Part shown: positions 23,088-32,177 of the stretch, in pieces | Layout: every line of letters starts with the position of its first letter | Numbering within the stretch: position 1 is the first letter of the stretch | Notes under the pieces: model-generated | Database searches by the model: none | Told to the model about the DNA's origin: nothing | What the model saw: the letters and a program-made list of their open reading frames with translations, nothing else | NCBI GenBank assembly: GCA_947088345.1 | Contig: CAMUGE010000005.1 | Location: 1 to 64,000 of the forward strand | Source of the DNA: an uncultured Roseburia sp. | GTDB taxonomy: Bacteria; Bacillota; Clostridia; Lachnospirales; Lachnospiraceae | DNA length: 64,000 bases | Direction of reading: 5' to 3' | Made by a program: the position numbers and the translations under genes

Positions 23088-24332
23088 ATGATTCTTTCCG
23101 CCATCAAATATTTCAGGGGTTTTGTATATGTTCATCTGACAGGATATGCACCGGAGCGTTTCCTCAATCTTTGCGGAAACCGCGATATTCTGATCTGGAA
23201 TCTGACCCCATGTGAGGACGGCTATTTTTTTTATATCAGCGTTTATGGGTTTAAACAGTTAAAACCTATTTTAAAAAAGACAAAAACGAAAATACACATA
23301 TTGAAGCGCTATGGCGTGCCGTTTACGATCTTCCGATACCGCAGACGAAAGATCTATGCACTGGGCATTCTGATCTTTGCAGGTTTGTTGTATTATTTTT
23401 CCGGTTTTATCTGGAATATTGAGGTGGGCGGCAATTCCTATCTCTCTGAGGAGATGATTCTTGACTTCTTAAAAGAAGAAGACTGTTCGTTTGGAACAAA
23501 AAAGAAAGATATTGACTGCGAGGCGCTTGAGGAGGCGCTTAGAAGCAGTTACAGCGAAGTCATATGGACATCCATTAAAATTTACGGCACAAAAATGACT
23601 GTTGACATACAGGAAAATCTCCTGCCGGAAGAAAATTATGTCAAAAAGGAAGATACGGTTTATGATATCGTTGCAAAAAAGGACGGCGTGATTGCGAGTA
23701 TTGTGACAAGAAACGGTACGCCGCTTGTAGCGGCCGGAAGTGAAGTAAAACAGGGGGATCTTCTTGTCTGCGGCAGATTGGAAATCCTGGACGACAACGG
23801 CGAAGTGTCAGGTTATCTTTATCACAGCTGCGAAGCGGATATTATTGCAAAAGTTACATATGAATATAGGGATGAAATCCCTGTCGATTATATCGACCAG
23901 ATCAAAACAGGCAATACAAAGACGGACTATAAAATTTTGTTTGGCCAGAGGGCTCTTTCCAACCCGTTTTTTAAAGCAGGATATGAAAATTTTAACGTGG
24001 TGTCGGAAACGAACCAGCTGCATTTTACCGATAACTTTTATCTGCCGGTTTATCTGACTACACAGACATATGAAGAATACAAAAAAGAGCAAAAAAAGCG
24101 TACAAAAGAAGAGGCGCAGGAGATTGCGTCAAAAAATCTTGCAAATTATATCAAAAATTTGGAAGAAAATGGTATTCAAATAACTGCAAAAAATGTTATG
24201 ATAGAGAAAAAGGGTGAAAAGTATGTAGTAAGCGGGACGATTGAGGCGCTGGAATCTGTCGTTTCCTATCAACCTACAGAAATAAAATACACGACGAGCC
24301 AGGAGGGGCAGGACACAGATGAGTCTGACTGA
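23088..24332 (+). CDS. yqfD: Sporulation protein YqfD
   Basis: 414 residues, the usual size. The N-terminal cytoplasmic domain includes FKQLKPILKKTKTKIHILKRYGVPF, followed by one transmembrane helix at residues 89-109 and a large extracytoplasmic domain beginning with a POTRA-like segment (IEVGGNSYLSEEMILDFL). Needed for efficient sporulation in Bacillus, with the biochemical role unknown. Overlaps phoH by 14 bp, in the conserved yqfC-yqfD-phoH-yqfF-ybeY order. Confidence 0.92.
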   Translation: MILSAIKYFRGFVYVHLTGYAPERFLNLCGNRDILIWNLTPCEDGYFFYISVYGFKQLKPILKKTKTKIHILKRYGVPFTIFRYRRRKIYALGILIFAGLLYYFSGFIWNIEVGGNSYLSEEMILDFLKEEDCSFGTKKKDIDCEALEEALRSSYSEVIWTSIKIYGTKMTVDIQENLLPEENYVKKEDTVYDIVAKKDGVIASIVTRNGTPLVAAGSEVKQGDLLVCGRLEILDDNGEVSGYLYHSCEADIIAKVTYEYRDEIPVDYIDQIKTGNTKTDYKILFGQRALSNPFFKAGYENFNVVSETNQLHFTDNFYLPVYLTTQTYEEYKKEQKKRTKEEAQEIASKNLANYIKNLEENGIQITAKNVMIEKKGEKYVVSGTIEALESVVSYQPTEIKYTTSQEGQDTDESD

Positions 24333-25317
24333 AATTTCACTGGACATACCGGCAGGACATATGGCAAATGTCTTTGGCCAGTTTGACGCGCATATCAAAA
24401 AAATAGAGCGCACATTAAATGTAACTGTCGTAGTACGAGACGGTTCCATGAAAATTATCGGAGACGAGGGGCGCGCACAGGGTGCGAAAAACATTTTTAC
24501 CGAGCTGTTTGAACTTTCCAGACGCGGCAACGAGATTACAGAACAGAATGTCAATTATGCGCTGGCGCTTCTCGCAGAACAGAAAGAGTCTGTTCTGGTA
24601 GAGATTGACCAGGATTGTATCTGCCATACTGTGACGGGAAAACCAGTAAAACCAAAGACTTTGGGACAGAAGAAGTATGTGGATGATATACGAAATAAAA
24701 TGATTGTTTTCGGGATCGGACCAGCCGGCACCGGAAAAACATATCTTGCAATGGCAATGGCAATCACTGCATTTAAAAACGAAGAAGTCGGACGCATTAT
24801 TCTGACTCGTCCGGCCATTGAGGCGGGGGAAAAACTGGGTTTTTTGCCGGGAGATTTACAGAGCAAAATCGACCCGTATCTGCGGCCCTTATACGATGCG
24901 CTCTATCAGATTATGGGAGCGGAGAGTTTTCAGAAAAATACGGAGAGAGGCCTGATTGAAGTTGCGCCCCTTGCCTATATGAGGGGGCGCACATTAGACA
25001 ATGCATTTATTATATTGGACGAGGCGCAGAATACTTCCCCGGCGCAGATGAAAATGTTTCTGACACGAATCGGCTTCGGGTCCAAAGCGGTTATTACCGG
25101 GGATGCGACGCAAAAAGATCTGGCGCCCGGGATGCCGTCCGGACTTGACCATGCGCTGACTGTTTTGCGTAAGGTCGATGAGATTGGAATCTGTGAACTG
25201 ACCAGCAAGGATGTGGTACGCCATCCGCTTGTCCAGAAAATCGTAAAGGCATATGAAGAACATGAGAAAAAGGCAGGATGGGAGAACAAGAAGCGGCAGG
25301 AGAAGAGAAGACGATGA
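24319..25317 (+). CDS. phoH: PhoH-family P-loop ATPase
   Basis: 332 residues. ATPase related to the N-terminal half of superfamily 1 helicases; with YbeY it is implicated in RNA or ribosome quality control. Walker A is GPAGTGKTYLAMAMA, and Walker B is FIILDEAQNTSPAQMKMFLTR followed by KAVITGDATQKDL. An N-terminal KH-like region (about 1-90) precedes the ATPase domain. The C-terminus is Lys/Arg-rich. Translationally coupled to both neighbours. Confidence 0.94.
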   Translation: MSLTEISLDIPAGHMANVFGQFDAHIKKIERTLNVTVVVRDGSMKIIGDEGRAQGAKNIFTELFELSRRGNEITEQNVNYALALLAEQKESVLVEIDQDCICHTVTGKPVKPKTLGQKKYVDDIRNKMIVFGIGPAGTGKTYLAMAMAITAFKNEEVGRIILTRPAIEAGEKLGFLPGDLQSKIDPYLRPLYDALYQIMGAESFQKNTERGLIEVAPLAYMRGRTLDNAFIILDEAQNTSPAQMKMFLTRIGFGSKAVITGDATQKDLAPGMPSGLDHALTVLRKVDEIGICELTSKDVVRHPLVQKIVKAYEEHEKKAGWENKKRQEKRRR

Positions 25318-26516
25318 AAGACCAAATTGTGTTCAAACGTTTCTTTTATATCTGCCTGATCGTCTTAACTCTGATTGGATATACTGCGGCTGTCAGTCTT
25401 TGCTGCGGCGTCTGGCTGGATGAAATGATTCTTTATCTTGTCTTTACCGCAATGTTTGGCGTGCTTTTTGTTTTTTTTCTGGAGCATAAGCGAAACCTTG
25501 GCGCAATCGAGCATGACCGGGAGACGGATTACGCCTGGGTTTGGATGGGGCTGTTTCTGTCGTCGCTTCTTATGCTTGCGGGAGTGTTTTTACCGGAATT
25601 TTTAAAACCTGTATTGGCAGCGGCTGTCTGTATGAGTGCATTTTCAAAAGCAGAAATTGCGCTTCCCGTTCATGTATTTTACAGTGTCCTGCTGTGTCTT
25701 GGGATGCGCGCAACCGTATATGAGTTCCTGCTGTACAGCATTTTTTGTGTGTTTGGCTGTATTCTGGCCGAGGCAGTGGGGGAACGGCGTTTCGCGCTCT
25801 GGTATAATCTGATTTTATTTTGTATCAGTGTATTGCTGCCCGCAATTTTTTACTATATTGCAAATCAGCAGATTTCATATCTGATCTTGCTCTATGGCGC
25901 TGCGGAGGGTGCGGCGCTTGTCTTTCTGGTATTTGTGTTTCAAAAGAATATCATTGCAGTGCGCGAACACGCGCTGCAGAAGAAATATAAAAAAATAATG
26001 GACGAGTCGTATTTTCTTGCAAAGGAATTGCGTGAATTTTCAATTGCGGAGTATGCGCATGCGAAAAAAGTGTCAGAGGTGGCGTCCTACTGCGCGAAAG
26101 TTGCAGGCGCAAAGGAGCAGATTTGCGCCGCGGCAGGTTTTTATTACCGGATAGGCATTATAGAAGGGGATGCCATTGCCAAAAACGGGATACGTCTGCT
26201 GCGTAAATCGTGTTTTCCTGAGGATGTCATTCACATTATTGAAGAATACAATGGGGAAATGAAAAAACCGTCGACTTCAGAATCGGCAATCGTACATATG
26301 GTCGATGGCCTGATGAAAAAGCTCGAAGTATTAAAGAGCAGGACAACTATGTCGAACGACTGGAATCAGGATATGGTCATTTACCAGACGCTGAACGAAT
26401 ACTCGGCAAGCGGTATTTACGACAATTCCGGCCTTAGCATGAACCGGTTTCTGCAGATTCGGGAATGTCTTGTAAAATCCGATCACTTACTAGAAACAGA
26501 AAGGAACACAGAATGA
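25314..26516 (+). CDS. PgpH/YqfF-like membrane protein with degenerate HD domain
   Basis: 400 residues from ATG 25314, which overlaps the phoH stop as ATGA; the frame also opens at 25278 inside phoH. The first about 220 residues form six or seven hydrophobic helices. A cytoplasmic domain of about 165 residues resembles the HD domain of PgpH, the c-di-AMP phosphodiesterase encoded at this position in Firmicutes. The extracytoplasmic 7TMR-HDED domain is missing. The first metal His survives (YAHAKKV) and so does a late Asp (IVHMVDGLM), but YYHDIGK is replaced by YYRIGII and the HH pair by YN. It is therefore probably not an active phosphodiesterase, but could sense or bind. Confidence 0.75.
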   Translation: MKDQIVFKRFFYICLIVLTLIGYTAAVSLCCGVWLDEMILYLVFTAMFGVLFVFFLEHKRNLGAIEHDRETDYAWVWMGLFLSSLLMLAGVFLPEFLKPVLAAAVCMSAFSKAEIALPVHVFYSVLLCLGMRATVYEFLLYSIFCVFGCILAEAVGERRFALWYNLILFCISVLLPAIFYYIANQQISYLILLYGAAEGAALVFLVFVFQKNIIAVREHALQKKYKKIMDESYFLAKELREFSIAEYAHAKKVSEVASYCAKVAGAKEQICAAAGFYYRIGIIEGDAIAKNGIRLLRKSCFPEDVIHIIEEYNGEMKKPSTSESAIVHMVDGLMKKLEVLKSRTTMSNDWNQDMVIYQTLNEYSASGIYDNSGLSMNRFLQIRECLVKSDHLLETERNTE

Positions 26517-27013
26517 CTTTGAATTTTGAAAAAGAGGTGAATGCAGTTTTTTCGTTCGACGAACAGGCGCTGGCAGAGGAAGTTGTCTCTTTTGCCATCG
26601 AACAGGAAGCATTCCCCTATGAAGCAGAACTTTGCCTGACGTTAACTGACAATTTGGGAATACAGGAGATCAATCGGACGTACCGCGGTCTGGATCAGCC
26701 GACAGATGTATTGTCGTTTCCGCTGCTTTCGTATCCGAAAGCAGGAGACTTTTCAAAACTGGAGGATTCTTACGGAGATAATTTTAACCCGGACACAGGT
26801 GAAATTATGCTCGGCGATATTGTGATTTCGACAGAACGACTGAAAGAACAGGCAGTGCAGTACGGACACAGTGAGAAAAGGGAGTACGCATTTTTGATTG
26901 TCCACAGTATGCTGCACCTGTTTGGATATGACCATATGGAAAAAGACGAAGCAGACCAAATGGAAGCGAAGCAGAATGAAATTCTGGAAAAAATGAAAAT
27001 ATACCGATCATAA
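26513..27013 (+). CDS. ybeY: Endoribonuclease YbeY (rRNA maturation factor)
   Basis: 166 residues from ATG 26513 (ATGA overlap with the preceding stop; AAAGGAA upstream); the frame opens 16 codons earlier. Zinc-dependent single-strand endoribonuclease acting in 16S rRNA 3'-end maturation and 70S quality control. The zinc triad H-x3-H-x5-H is intact (HSMLHLFGYDH), and the conserved YRGLDQPTDVLSFPL precedes it. The usual next genes (dgkA, cdd, era) are absent; a flippase gene follows instead. Confidence 0.95.
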   Translation: MTLNFEKEVNAVFSFDEQALAEEVVSFAIEQEAFPYEAELCLTLTDNLGIQEINRTYRGLDQPTDVLSFPLLSYPKAGDFSKLEDSYGDNFNPDTGEIMLGDIVISTERLKEQAVQYGHSEKREYAFLIVHSMLHLFGYDHMEKDEADQMEAKQNEILEKMKIYRS

Positions 27014-27065
27014 CAATGAATCGGAACGAGAGCCTTAAATACAGCCGGAAAGGATTACTCAACCT

Positions 27066-28727
27066 ATGGGTGCAAAACGAAAAAAGAGCAGTACAAGTTT
27101 CCTGATGCAGGGCTCGGTATTGGCAGCGGCTTCCCTGATCAGCCGTATTATCGGTCTGGTTTACCGTATACCGCTGCATCGGATTATCGGGGATACCGGG
27201 GACGATTATTACAGTACGGCTTTTGAAATCTACAATATACTGCTGATTATTTCATCTTACAGTCTGCCGCTTGCAGTCTCGAAACTGGTCTCCGCAAATA
27301 TGACAAAGGGCAGGCGGCGTAACGTTTACCGTATTTTAAAATGCGCGTTGCTCTTTGCCACAGTGACCGGTACGGCCGCTGCCGCTATTTTATTTTTTGG
27401 GGCGGAATTTATCACGGACACAATTATGAAGACGCCTTACAGTATCTTTGCAGTCAGGGTATTGGTTCCTGTTCTTTTGATAGTCGCTGTGCTCGGTGTG
27501 ATACGGGGGTTTTTTCAGGGGCTTGGTACGATGATGCCAAGCGCTTTCTCACAGGTACTCGAACAGATCGTCAATGCAATTGTCAGCGTCTGGGCGGCTT
27601 ATGTGCTGTTTTCTTACGGAGGAAAAATCGGGGCTGTTTTGGGCAATAAAGAAAATTATGCGGCGGCATACGGAGCGTCCGGGGGTACGCTTGGCACCGG
27701 GATTGGGGCTCTGGCAGGCCTTTTATTTGTGCTGTTTGTGCTTTGCGTTTATCTTTCCGTGCTAAAACGGCAGATGAAGCGCGAGCGCCCCGGTACGGAG
27801 GATTCCTATACGTATATTTTTCGAACGCTTGTAATTACGATCGTTCCGGTGCTGCTTAGTACAACGATCTACAACTGCAACAATATTTTAGACCAGGCGC
27901 TCTATAAAAACATAGCGATATTTCAGGGTTATGCAGCGGAACAATACGGGACATGGAACGGAATCTATGGTATGAAATACCGAACGCTGATTAATGTCCC
28001 GATATCCATTGCATCGGCGCTTGCGGCCTCCTCTGTTCCCGCGCTGACTGCCGCCTATGCGGCAGGAAATATTCGGAAAGCAAAAGCGGAGATTTATATG
28101 GCAAACCGTTTTATTATGCTGATTGCTTTTCCGTGCGCCGTCGGTATGTGCGTTCTTGCCGCGCCGATTATGCAGCTTGTCTTTTCCGACAGCACGGATA
28201 CGGCGGCGCTGATGCTTCGGGTCGGCGCAGTCTCCATTATTTTTTCATCTCTGTCAACGCTCTCAAACGGACTTTTGCAGGGCATCAACAGAATGAAAGA
28301 ACCGGTAAAAAATGCTGCGATTGCGCTTGTACTGCATTTAATTGTGCTTGCCGCGCTGATGCTTTTGCTCAACTTAAATATCTATGCCGTGATTATTGCA
28401 AATGCGGTATTTGGTTTGATTATGTGCATTTTAAATGCGCGTTCCATCCGCAAATACAGCGGTTACAGACAGGAGGTCAAAAAAACGTTCCTGATCCCTG
28501 CAATTTCGTCCGCCATCATGGGAGCTGTTGTATTTGGCGTATTTTGGTTATTTGATACTCTGCTTGCACTGCAGACAGTCGGAACAATTGCTGCAATTGC
28601 AGTCGGCGTGCTTGTCTACTTTATCACACTGCTTCTGTTTAAAGGGCTCAACGAGCAGGAATTGTTAAAATTTCCGAAAGGACGCGCACTGGCAAATATC
28701 GCAAAAAAAATGCATCTTTTAAAATAA
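27066..28727 (+). CDS. MviN/SpoVB-like polysaccharide or lipid flippase
   Basis: 553 residues with about fourteen hydrophobic helices. Belongs to the MOP superfamily: the N-terminal block SVLAAASLISRIIGLVYRIPL and the later RTLINVPISIASALAASSVPAL are typical of the SpoVB/MurJ-like branch that moves lipid-linked sugars or peptidoglycan precursors across the membrane. Which lipid it carries cannot be told from sequence. Given the sporulation genes upstream and a BofC-like gene downstream, a role in spore cortex or envelope synthesis is possible. Confidence 0.85.
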   Translation: MGAKRKKSSTSFLMQGSVLAAASLISRIIGLVYRIPLHRIIGDTGDDYYSTAFEIYNILLIISSYSLPLAVSKLVSANMTKGRRRNVYRILKCALLFATVTGTAAAAILFFGAEFITDTIMKTPYSIFAVRVLVPVLLIVAVLGVIRGFFQGLGTMMPSAFSQVLEQIVNAIVSVWAAYVLFSYGGKIGAVLGNKENYAAAYGASGGTLGTGIGALAGLLFVLFVLCVYLSVLKRQMKRERPGTEDSYTYIFRTLVITIVPVLLSTTIYNCNNILDQALYKNIAIFQGYAAEQYGTWNGIYGMKYRTLINVPISIASALAASSVPALTAAYAAGNIRKAKAEIYMANRFIMLIAFPCAVGMCVLAAPIMQLVFSDSTDTAALMLRVGAVSIIFSSLSTLSNGLLQGINRMKEPVKNAAIALVLHLIVLAALMLLLNLNIYAVIIANAVFGLIMCILNARSIRKYSGYRQEVKKTFLIPAISSAIMGAVVFGVFWLFDTLLALQTVGTIAAIAVGVLVYFITLLLFKGLNEQELLKFPKGRALANIAKKMHLLK

Positions 28728-28793
28728 TTTTTGTATAAGAAAGAAAATATTGGCAGATACTTATCAAAACAACGTATTTCATCGGAGGGTGCC

Positions 28794-29171
28794 ATGAAAA
28801 AAATGATAAGTATCTGCTTTTTACTGTTTGCAGTTTTTATCGGACTTGTCGCCGTTTTCTTTTGGATGTTAAAAACCCCGGACGAGCTTGTCGTGCCTTA
28901 TGAGGTGGCGCTTGATTCCGAATATGCGGATTTGACAGAGACGGAAGAAGCGCTTGCGGCAAGCGTGTCCGTACAAAAAAATTATATGTACCTGCTGCGT
29001 GTAGAGGAGGGGCGTCTTGTTGTCTACGAAAAAGACGGGGAGACGTTATATCTGGAGACAAACATCAGATATGAAGACCTGGATGATGAGATGAAGAAAA
29101 AGGCAAACGCAGGCATCCCGTTTGAAAATGACAGGGAACTGTACGAATTTTTGGAAAACTACTCCAGTTAA
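28794..29171 (+). CDS. BofC C-terminal-domain-like exported protein
   Basis: 125 residues from ATG 28794 with GGAGGG 5 nt upstream; the frame opens 21 codons earlier. An N-terminal transmembrane helix or signal anchor (about 5-24) is followed by an extracytoplasmic domain whose end, YLLRVEEGRLVVYEKDG ... ELYEFLENYSS, matches the C-terminal domain of BofC, the intercompartmental regulator of sigma-K processing in Bacillus. The N-terminal BofC domain is lacking. In Clostridia such proteins are common and their function is unproven. Confidence 0.72.
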   Translation: MKKMISICFLLFAVFIGLVAVFFWMLKTPDELVVPYEVALDSEYADLTETEEALAASVSVQKNYMYLLRVEEGRLVVYEKDGETLYLETNIRYEDLDDEMKKKANAGIPFENDRELYEFLENYSS

Positions 29172-29269
29172 AATATTGAATGTTTCTCCTGAATGTGTTA
29201 CTATAATAGGAAATGTGCATTTGACCGGGTCGGCAAATGCTTCTATTAGAAGAATTATGGAGAAACAAT

Positions 29270-32167
29270 ATGGTAAAAGCGGATACCGTAGTAATCGGCG
29301 GCGGCGCGGCAGGGCTTATGGCAGCGATCGCCGCCGCAAAAAACGGAGCAAAGACAATCGTCATAGAGCATATGGACAGGGTCGGAAAGAAGATTCTTTC
29401 AACCGGAAACGGAAAATGCAACTATACAAATGCCATATGTGAGATATCCTGTTACAGAGGAGAACAACCCGCCTTTGTAAGCTCTGTCTTAAAACAGTTT
29501 GACACAGCAGATACCATCCGTTTTTTCGAGGAACTTGGCGTTTGTCCGACAGAAAGAAACGGGTGGTACTATCCGCAGTGCGGACAGGCATCGGCTGTAC
29601 TTGACGTTTTAATGATGGAGTCGAAAGCCGTTGGCGTCAGTATTTTTACATCCTGCCGGATTTCCGGCGTCAAAAAGAAAGGCGGCTGTTTTTGGATTGA
29701 TACAAATCAGGACACTTTTCTTTCGCGTACAGTCGTATTTGCAACCGGACTTCTGGCTTCGCCAAAGACAGGCAGCGACGGCAGTGCGCTTCCATATATA
29801 GAACAATTTGGACATAAAATCATAGATATTGTTCCTGCGCTTGTGCAGATGAAAGGCAAACAGTCATTTTTGAAATCGGTTGCAGGAATACGTGCGCAGG
29901 CGGCAGTGAAACTTTTCGTCAATGGACAACAAATTACGACAGAAAAGGGGGAACTGCAGCTGACAGAGTATGGCGTATCGGGCATACCGGTATTTCAGTT
30001 AAGCCGTTATGCCACAAAAGCGCTCTCTCAGGGAAGCAGTGCTTATGTTTTACTTGACTTTATGCCGCAGCTAAAAACAATCGAAGAGACGGAAAGTTTT
30101 CTGTCACGCCGTTTTTTTTGCGCGGCAGAGAACGGGCGCGGTAAAGATGCCGGCGCGGCTCTGATCGGGTTATTTCACAAAAAACTGATTCCTGTTTTTT
30201 TGCGCGAGGCGGACATTCCGGTGACATGTCCGGCCGGAAATGTCACCAAAAGACAAGTCGCCTGCCTTGCAAAAGCAGTGCGCGCACTGCGCGTAGATCT
30301 TTCCGGCAGTATGGGGTTTGCAAATGCGCAGGTATGCGCGGGCGGCGTAGATACTACACAAATCAAAAACGATACGCTTGAGTCAAAGATTGTGGACGGC
30401 CTTTATTTTGCAGGCGAGGTGCTTGACATTGACGGAGCATGCGGCGGTTATAATCTGCAGTGGGCATGGTCAAGCGGCTATGTGGCAGGCTGCTGTGCAG
30501 GTAAACAAAGGTCGCGGGCAAACATGTCGGAAAGAATCTGCATCCGTCAGATCAGTCTGCCAATTCATCATACAAAAGAACAGCTTCGTGAAAAAATACG
30601 AAATACCTTAAAACTGCCGTCGTCAAAAGAGTTTATCTATACAATCGGAAAGCGATCCATTGACGCGCGCAAGAAACCGGATTTAAAGTATGTCTATACG
30701 GTCGAGGTTTCGATTCCCGACCCGAAGAATCAGATAAAAAAGATAAAAGATAAAAATATAAGCCTTGTGACGCCAAAAATTTATCAAATCGCAAAAGCAG
30801 ATGACGTTTTGTTTCGCCGTCCGCCTCTCATTGTTGGAACGGGGCCGTCCGGCCTGTTTTGCGCCTATGCGCTGCTGCTTTGCGGGATACGGCCGATTCT
30901 GATTGAGCGCGGCAAACCCGTAGAGGATCGTGTCCTTGATATTGAACGCTTCTGGAAAAGCGGCGTGCTTGACACGCGCTCGAACGTACAGTTTGGAGAG
31001 GGCGGAGCAGGCACATTTTCAGACGGAAAATTAAACACGTTAGTCAAAGATCCGCTTGGGCGCAGCCGTTTTGTGCTGGAGACATTTGTGAAATTCGGTG
31101 CGCCGGAATCTGTTCTATATGAAAGTAAACCTCATATCGGAACAGATCTTCTTTTGTCCATTCTCAAAAACATGCGTTTGGAGATGGAACGTCTTGGCGC
31201 GGAGTACCGTTTTTTATCCTGTATGACAGACTACCGGATCGAAGACGGCAGGCTTAGCGCGATCGAAATCAATGATCGGGAATGGGTGGAAACAGATTGT
31301 ATGGTGCTTTCGATCGGTCATTCTGCAAGGGATACTTTTTGCATGTTGGCTGAAAAAGGAGATCTATATCTGGAAGCAAAAGCGTTTGCGGTTGGATACC
31401 GTGTGGAACATCCGCAGCAGTCTATTAATTTTGGCCAATATGGATACCGCTATTTTAAGGAGCTTCCGGCGGCGCCTTATAAACTTGCCGCAAACTTTGA
31501 AAACGGGCGCGGCGTTTATTCTTTTTGTATGTGTCCGGGCGGATATGTGGTAAACGCATCCTCCGAGCAGGGGAGGCTTGTCGTAAACGGTATGAGCTAT
31601 GCAGCGCGCGACGGGGCAAATGCAAACAGCGCAATTATCGTAACCGTGACGCCGGACGATTTTCGCAGGTATTCTCAGAGTTCTTTGCAGAGGACGAAAG
31701 AAAATTTGAGAGAAAATGACGCGCTGTGCGGGATGAGATTTCAGCAGGAGCTGGAAGAGAGAACTTTTTTGCTCTGCAACGGTAAAATACCGCAGCAGCT
31801 GTTCGGCGATTATTGTGATCATGTGTCCTCGTCTTCTTACGGCGCATTTGAGAGCGCTGCAAAGGGGGCATGTGCATTTACCAATTTAAGAGGACTTTTG
31901 CCGGACGAGGTCGAACAGACATTTATGCGGGGGATGCGTCAGTTTGCACAGGAAGTACATGATTTTGACAGGCGGGATGCGATACTCTCCGGCATTGAGA
32001 GCCGCACATCCTCCCCGGTTCGCATCCGAAGGGACGAGAACTTTATGTCCGATGTCGCGGGGATTTATCCGTGCGGGGAAGGAGCCGGGTATGCGGGCGG
32101 CATTATGTCCGCGGCCATGGACGGGCTAAAGACAGCGGAAGCGATCATCAAAAATAATAGAAATTGA
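29270..32167 (+). CDS. Double flavoprotein: BaiN/YhiN-type oxidoreductase fused to COG2509-type FAD dehydrogenase
   Basis: 965 residues from ATG 29270 (TGGAGAAAC upstream; the frame opens 11 codons earlier). Residues 1 to about 415 form an HI0933/BaiN-type flavoprotein, with VVIGGGAAGLMAAIAAAKNG, GNGKCNYTN and FAGEVLDIDGACGGYNLQWAW. From about residue 419 a second flavoprotein begins: MSERICIRQ, then VGTGPSGLFCAYALLLCG for FAD, NVQFGEGGAGTFSDGKLNT, and the C-terminal YPCGEGAGYAGGIMSAAMDG, typical of the COG2509 uncharacterised FAD-dependent dehydrogenases. The two are separate genes in most relatives I know of. No stop or clear ribosome site separates them. mutS follows after 10 bp. Confidence 0.85.
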   Translation: MVKADTVVIGGGAAGLMAAIAAAKNGAKTIVIEHMDRVGKKILSTGNGKCNYTNAICEISCYRGEQPAFVSSVLKQFDTADTIRFFEELGVCPTERNGWYYPQCGQASAVLDVLMMESKAVGVSIFTSCRISGVKKKGGCFWIDTNQDTFLSRTVVFATGLLASPKTGSDGSALPYIEQFGHKIIDIVPALVQMKGKQSFLKSVAGIRAQAAVKLFVNGQQITTEKGELQLTEYGVSGIPVFQLSRYATKALSQGSSAYVLLDFMPQLKTIEETESFLSRRFFCAAENGRGKDAGAALIGLFHKKLIPVFLREADIPVTCPAGNVTKRQVACLAKAVRALRVDLSGSMGFANAQVCAGGVDTTQIKNDTLESKIVDGLYFAGEVLDIDGACGGYNLQWAWSSGYVAGCCAGKQRSRANMSERICIRQISLPIHHTKEQLREKIRNTLKLPSSKEFIYTIGKRSIDARKKPDLKYVYTVEVSIPDPKNQIKKIKDKNISLVTPKIYQIAKADDVLFRRPPLIVGTGPSGLFCAYALLLCGIRPILIERGKPVEDRVLDIERFWKSGVLDTRSNVQFGEGGAGTFSDGKLNTLVKDPLGRSRFVLETFVKFGAPESVLYESKPHIGTDLLLSILKNMRLEMERLGAEYRFLSCMTDYRIEDGRLSAIEINDREWVETDCMVLSIGHSARDTFCMLAEKGDLYLEAKAFAVGYRVEHPQQSINFGQYGYRYFKELPAAPYKLAANFENGRGVYSFCMCPGGYVVNASSEQGRLVVNGMSYAARDGANANSAIIVTVTPDDFRRYSQSSLQRTKENLRENDALCGMRFQQELEERTFLLCNGKIPQQLFGDYCDHVSSSSYGAFESAAKGACAFTNLRGLLPDEVEQTFMRGMRQFAQEVHDFDRRDAILSGIESRTSSPVRIRRDENFMSDVAGIYPCGEGAGYAGGIMSAAMDGLKTAEAIIKNNRN

Positions 32168-32177
32168 GGAAGAATAA

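Noticed and set aside
4141..32167. Recent tandem duplication of the BaiN-type flavoprotein genes
   Set aside because: The copy at 4141-5412 and the N-terminal half of 29270-32167 share family motifs but differ widely elsewhere, so they are old paralogues.
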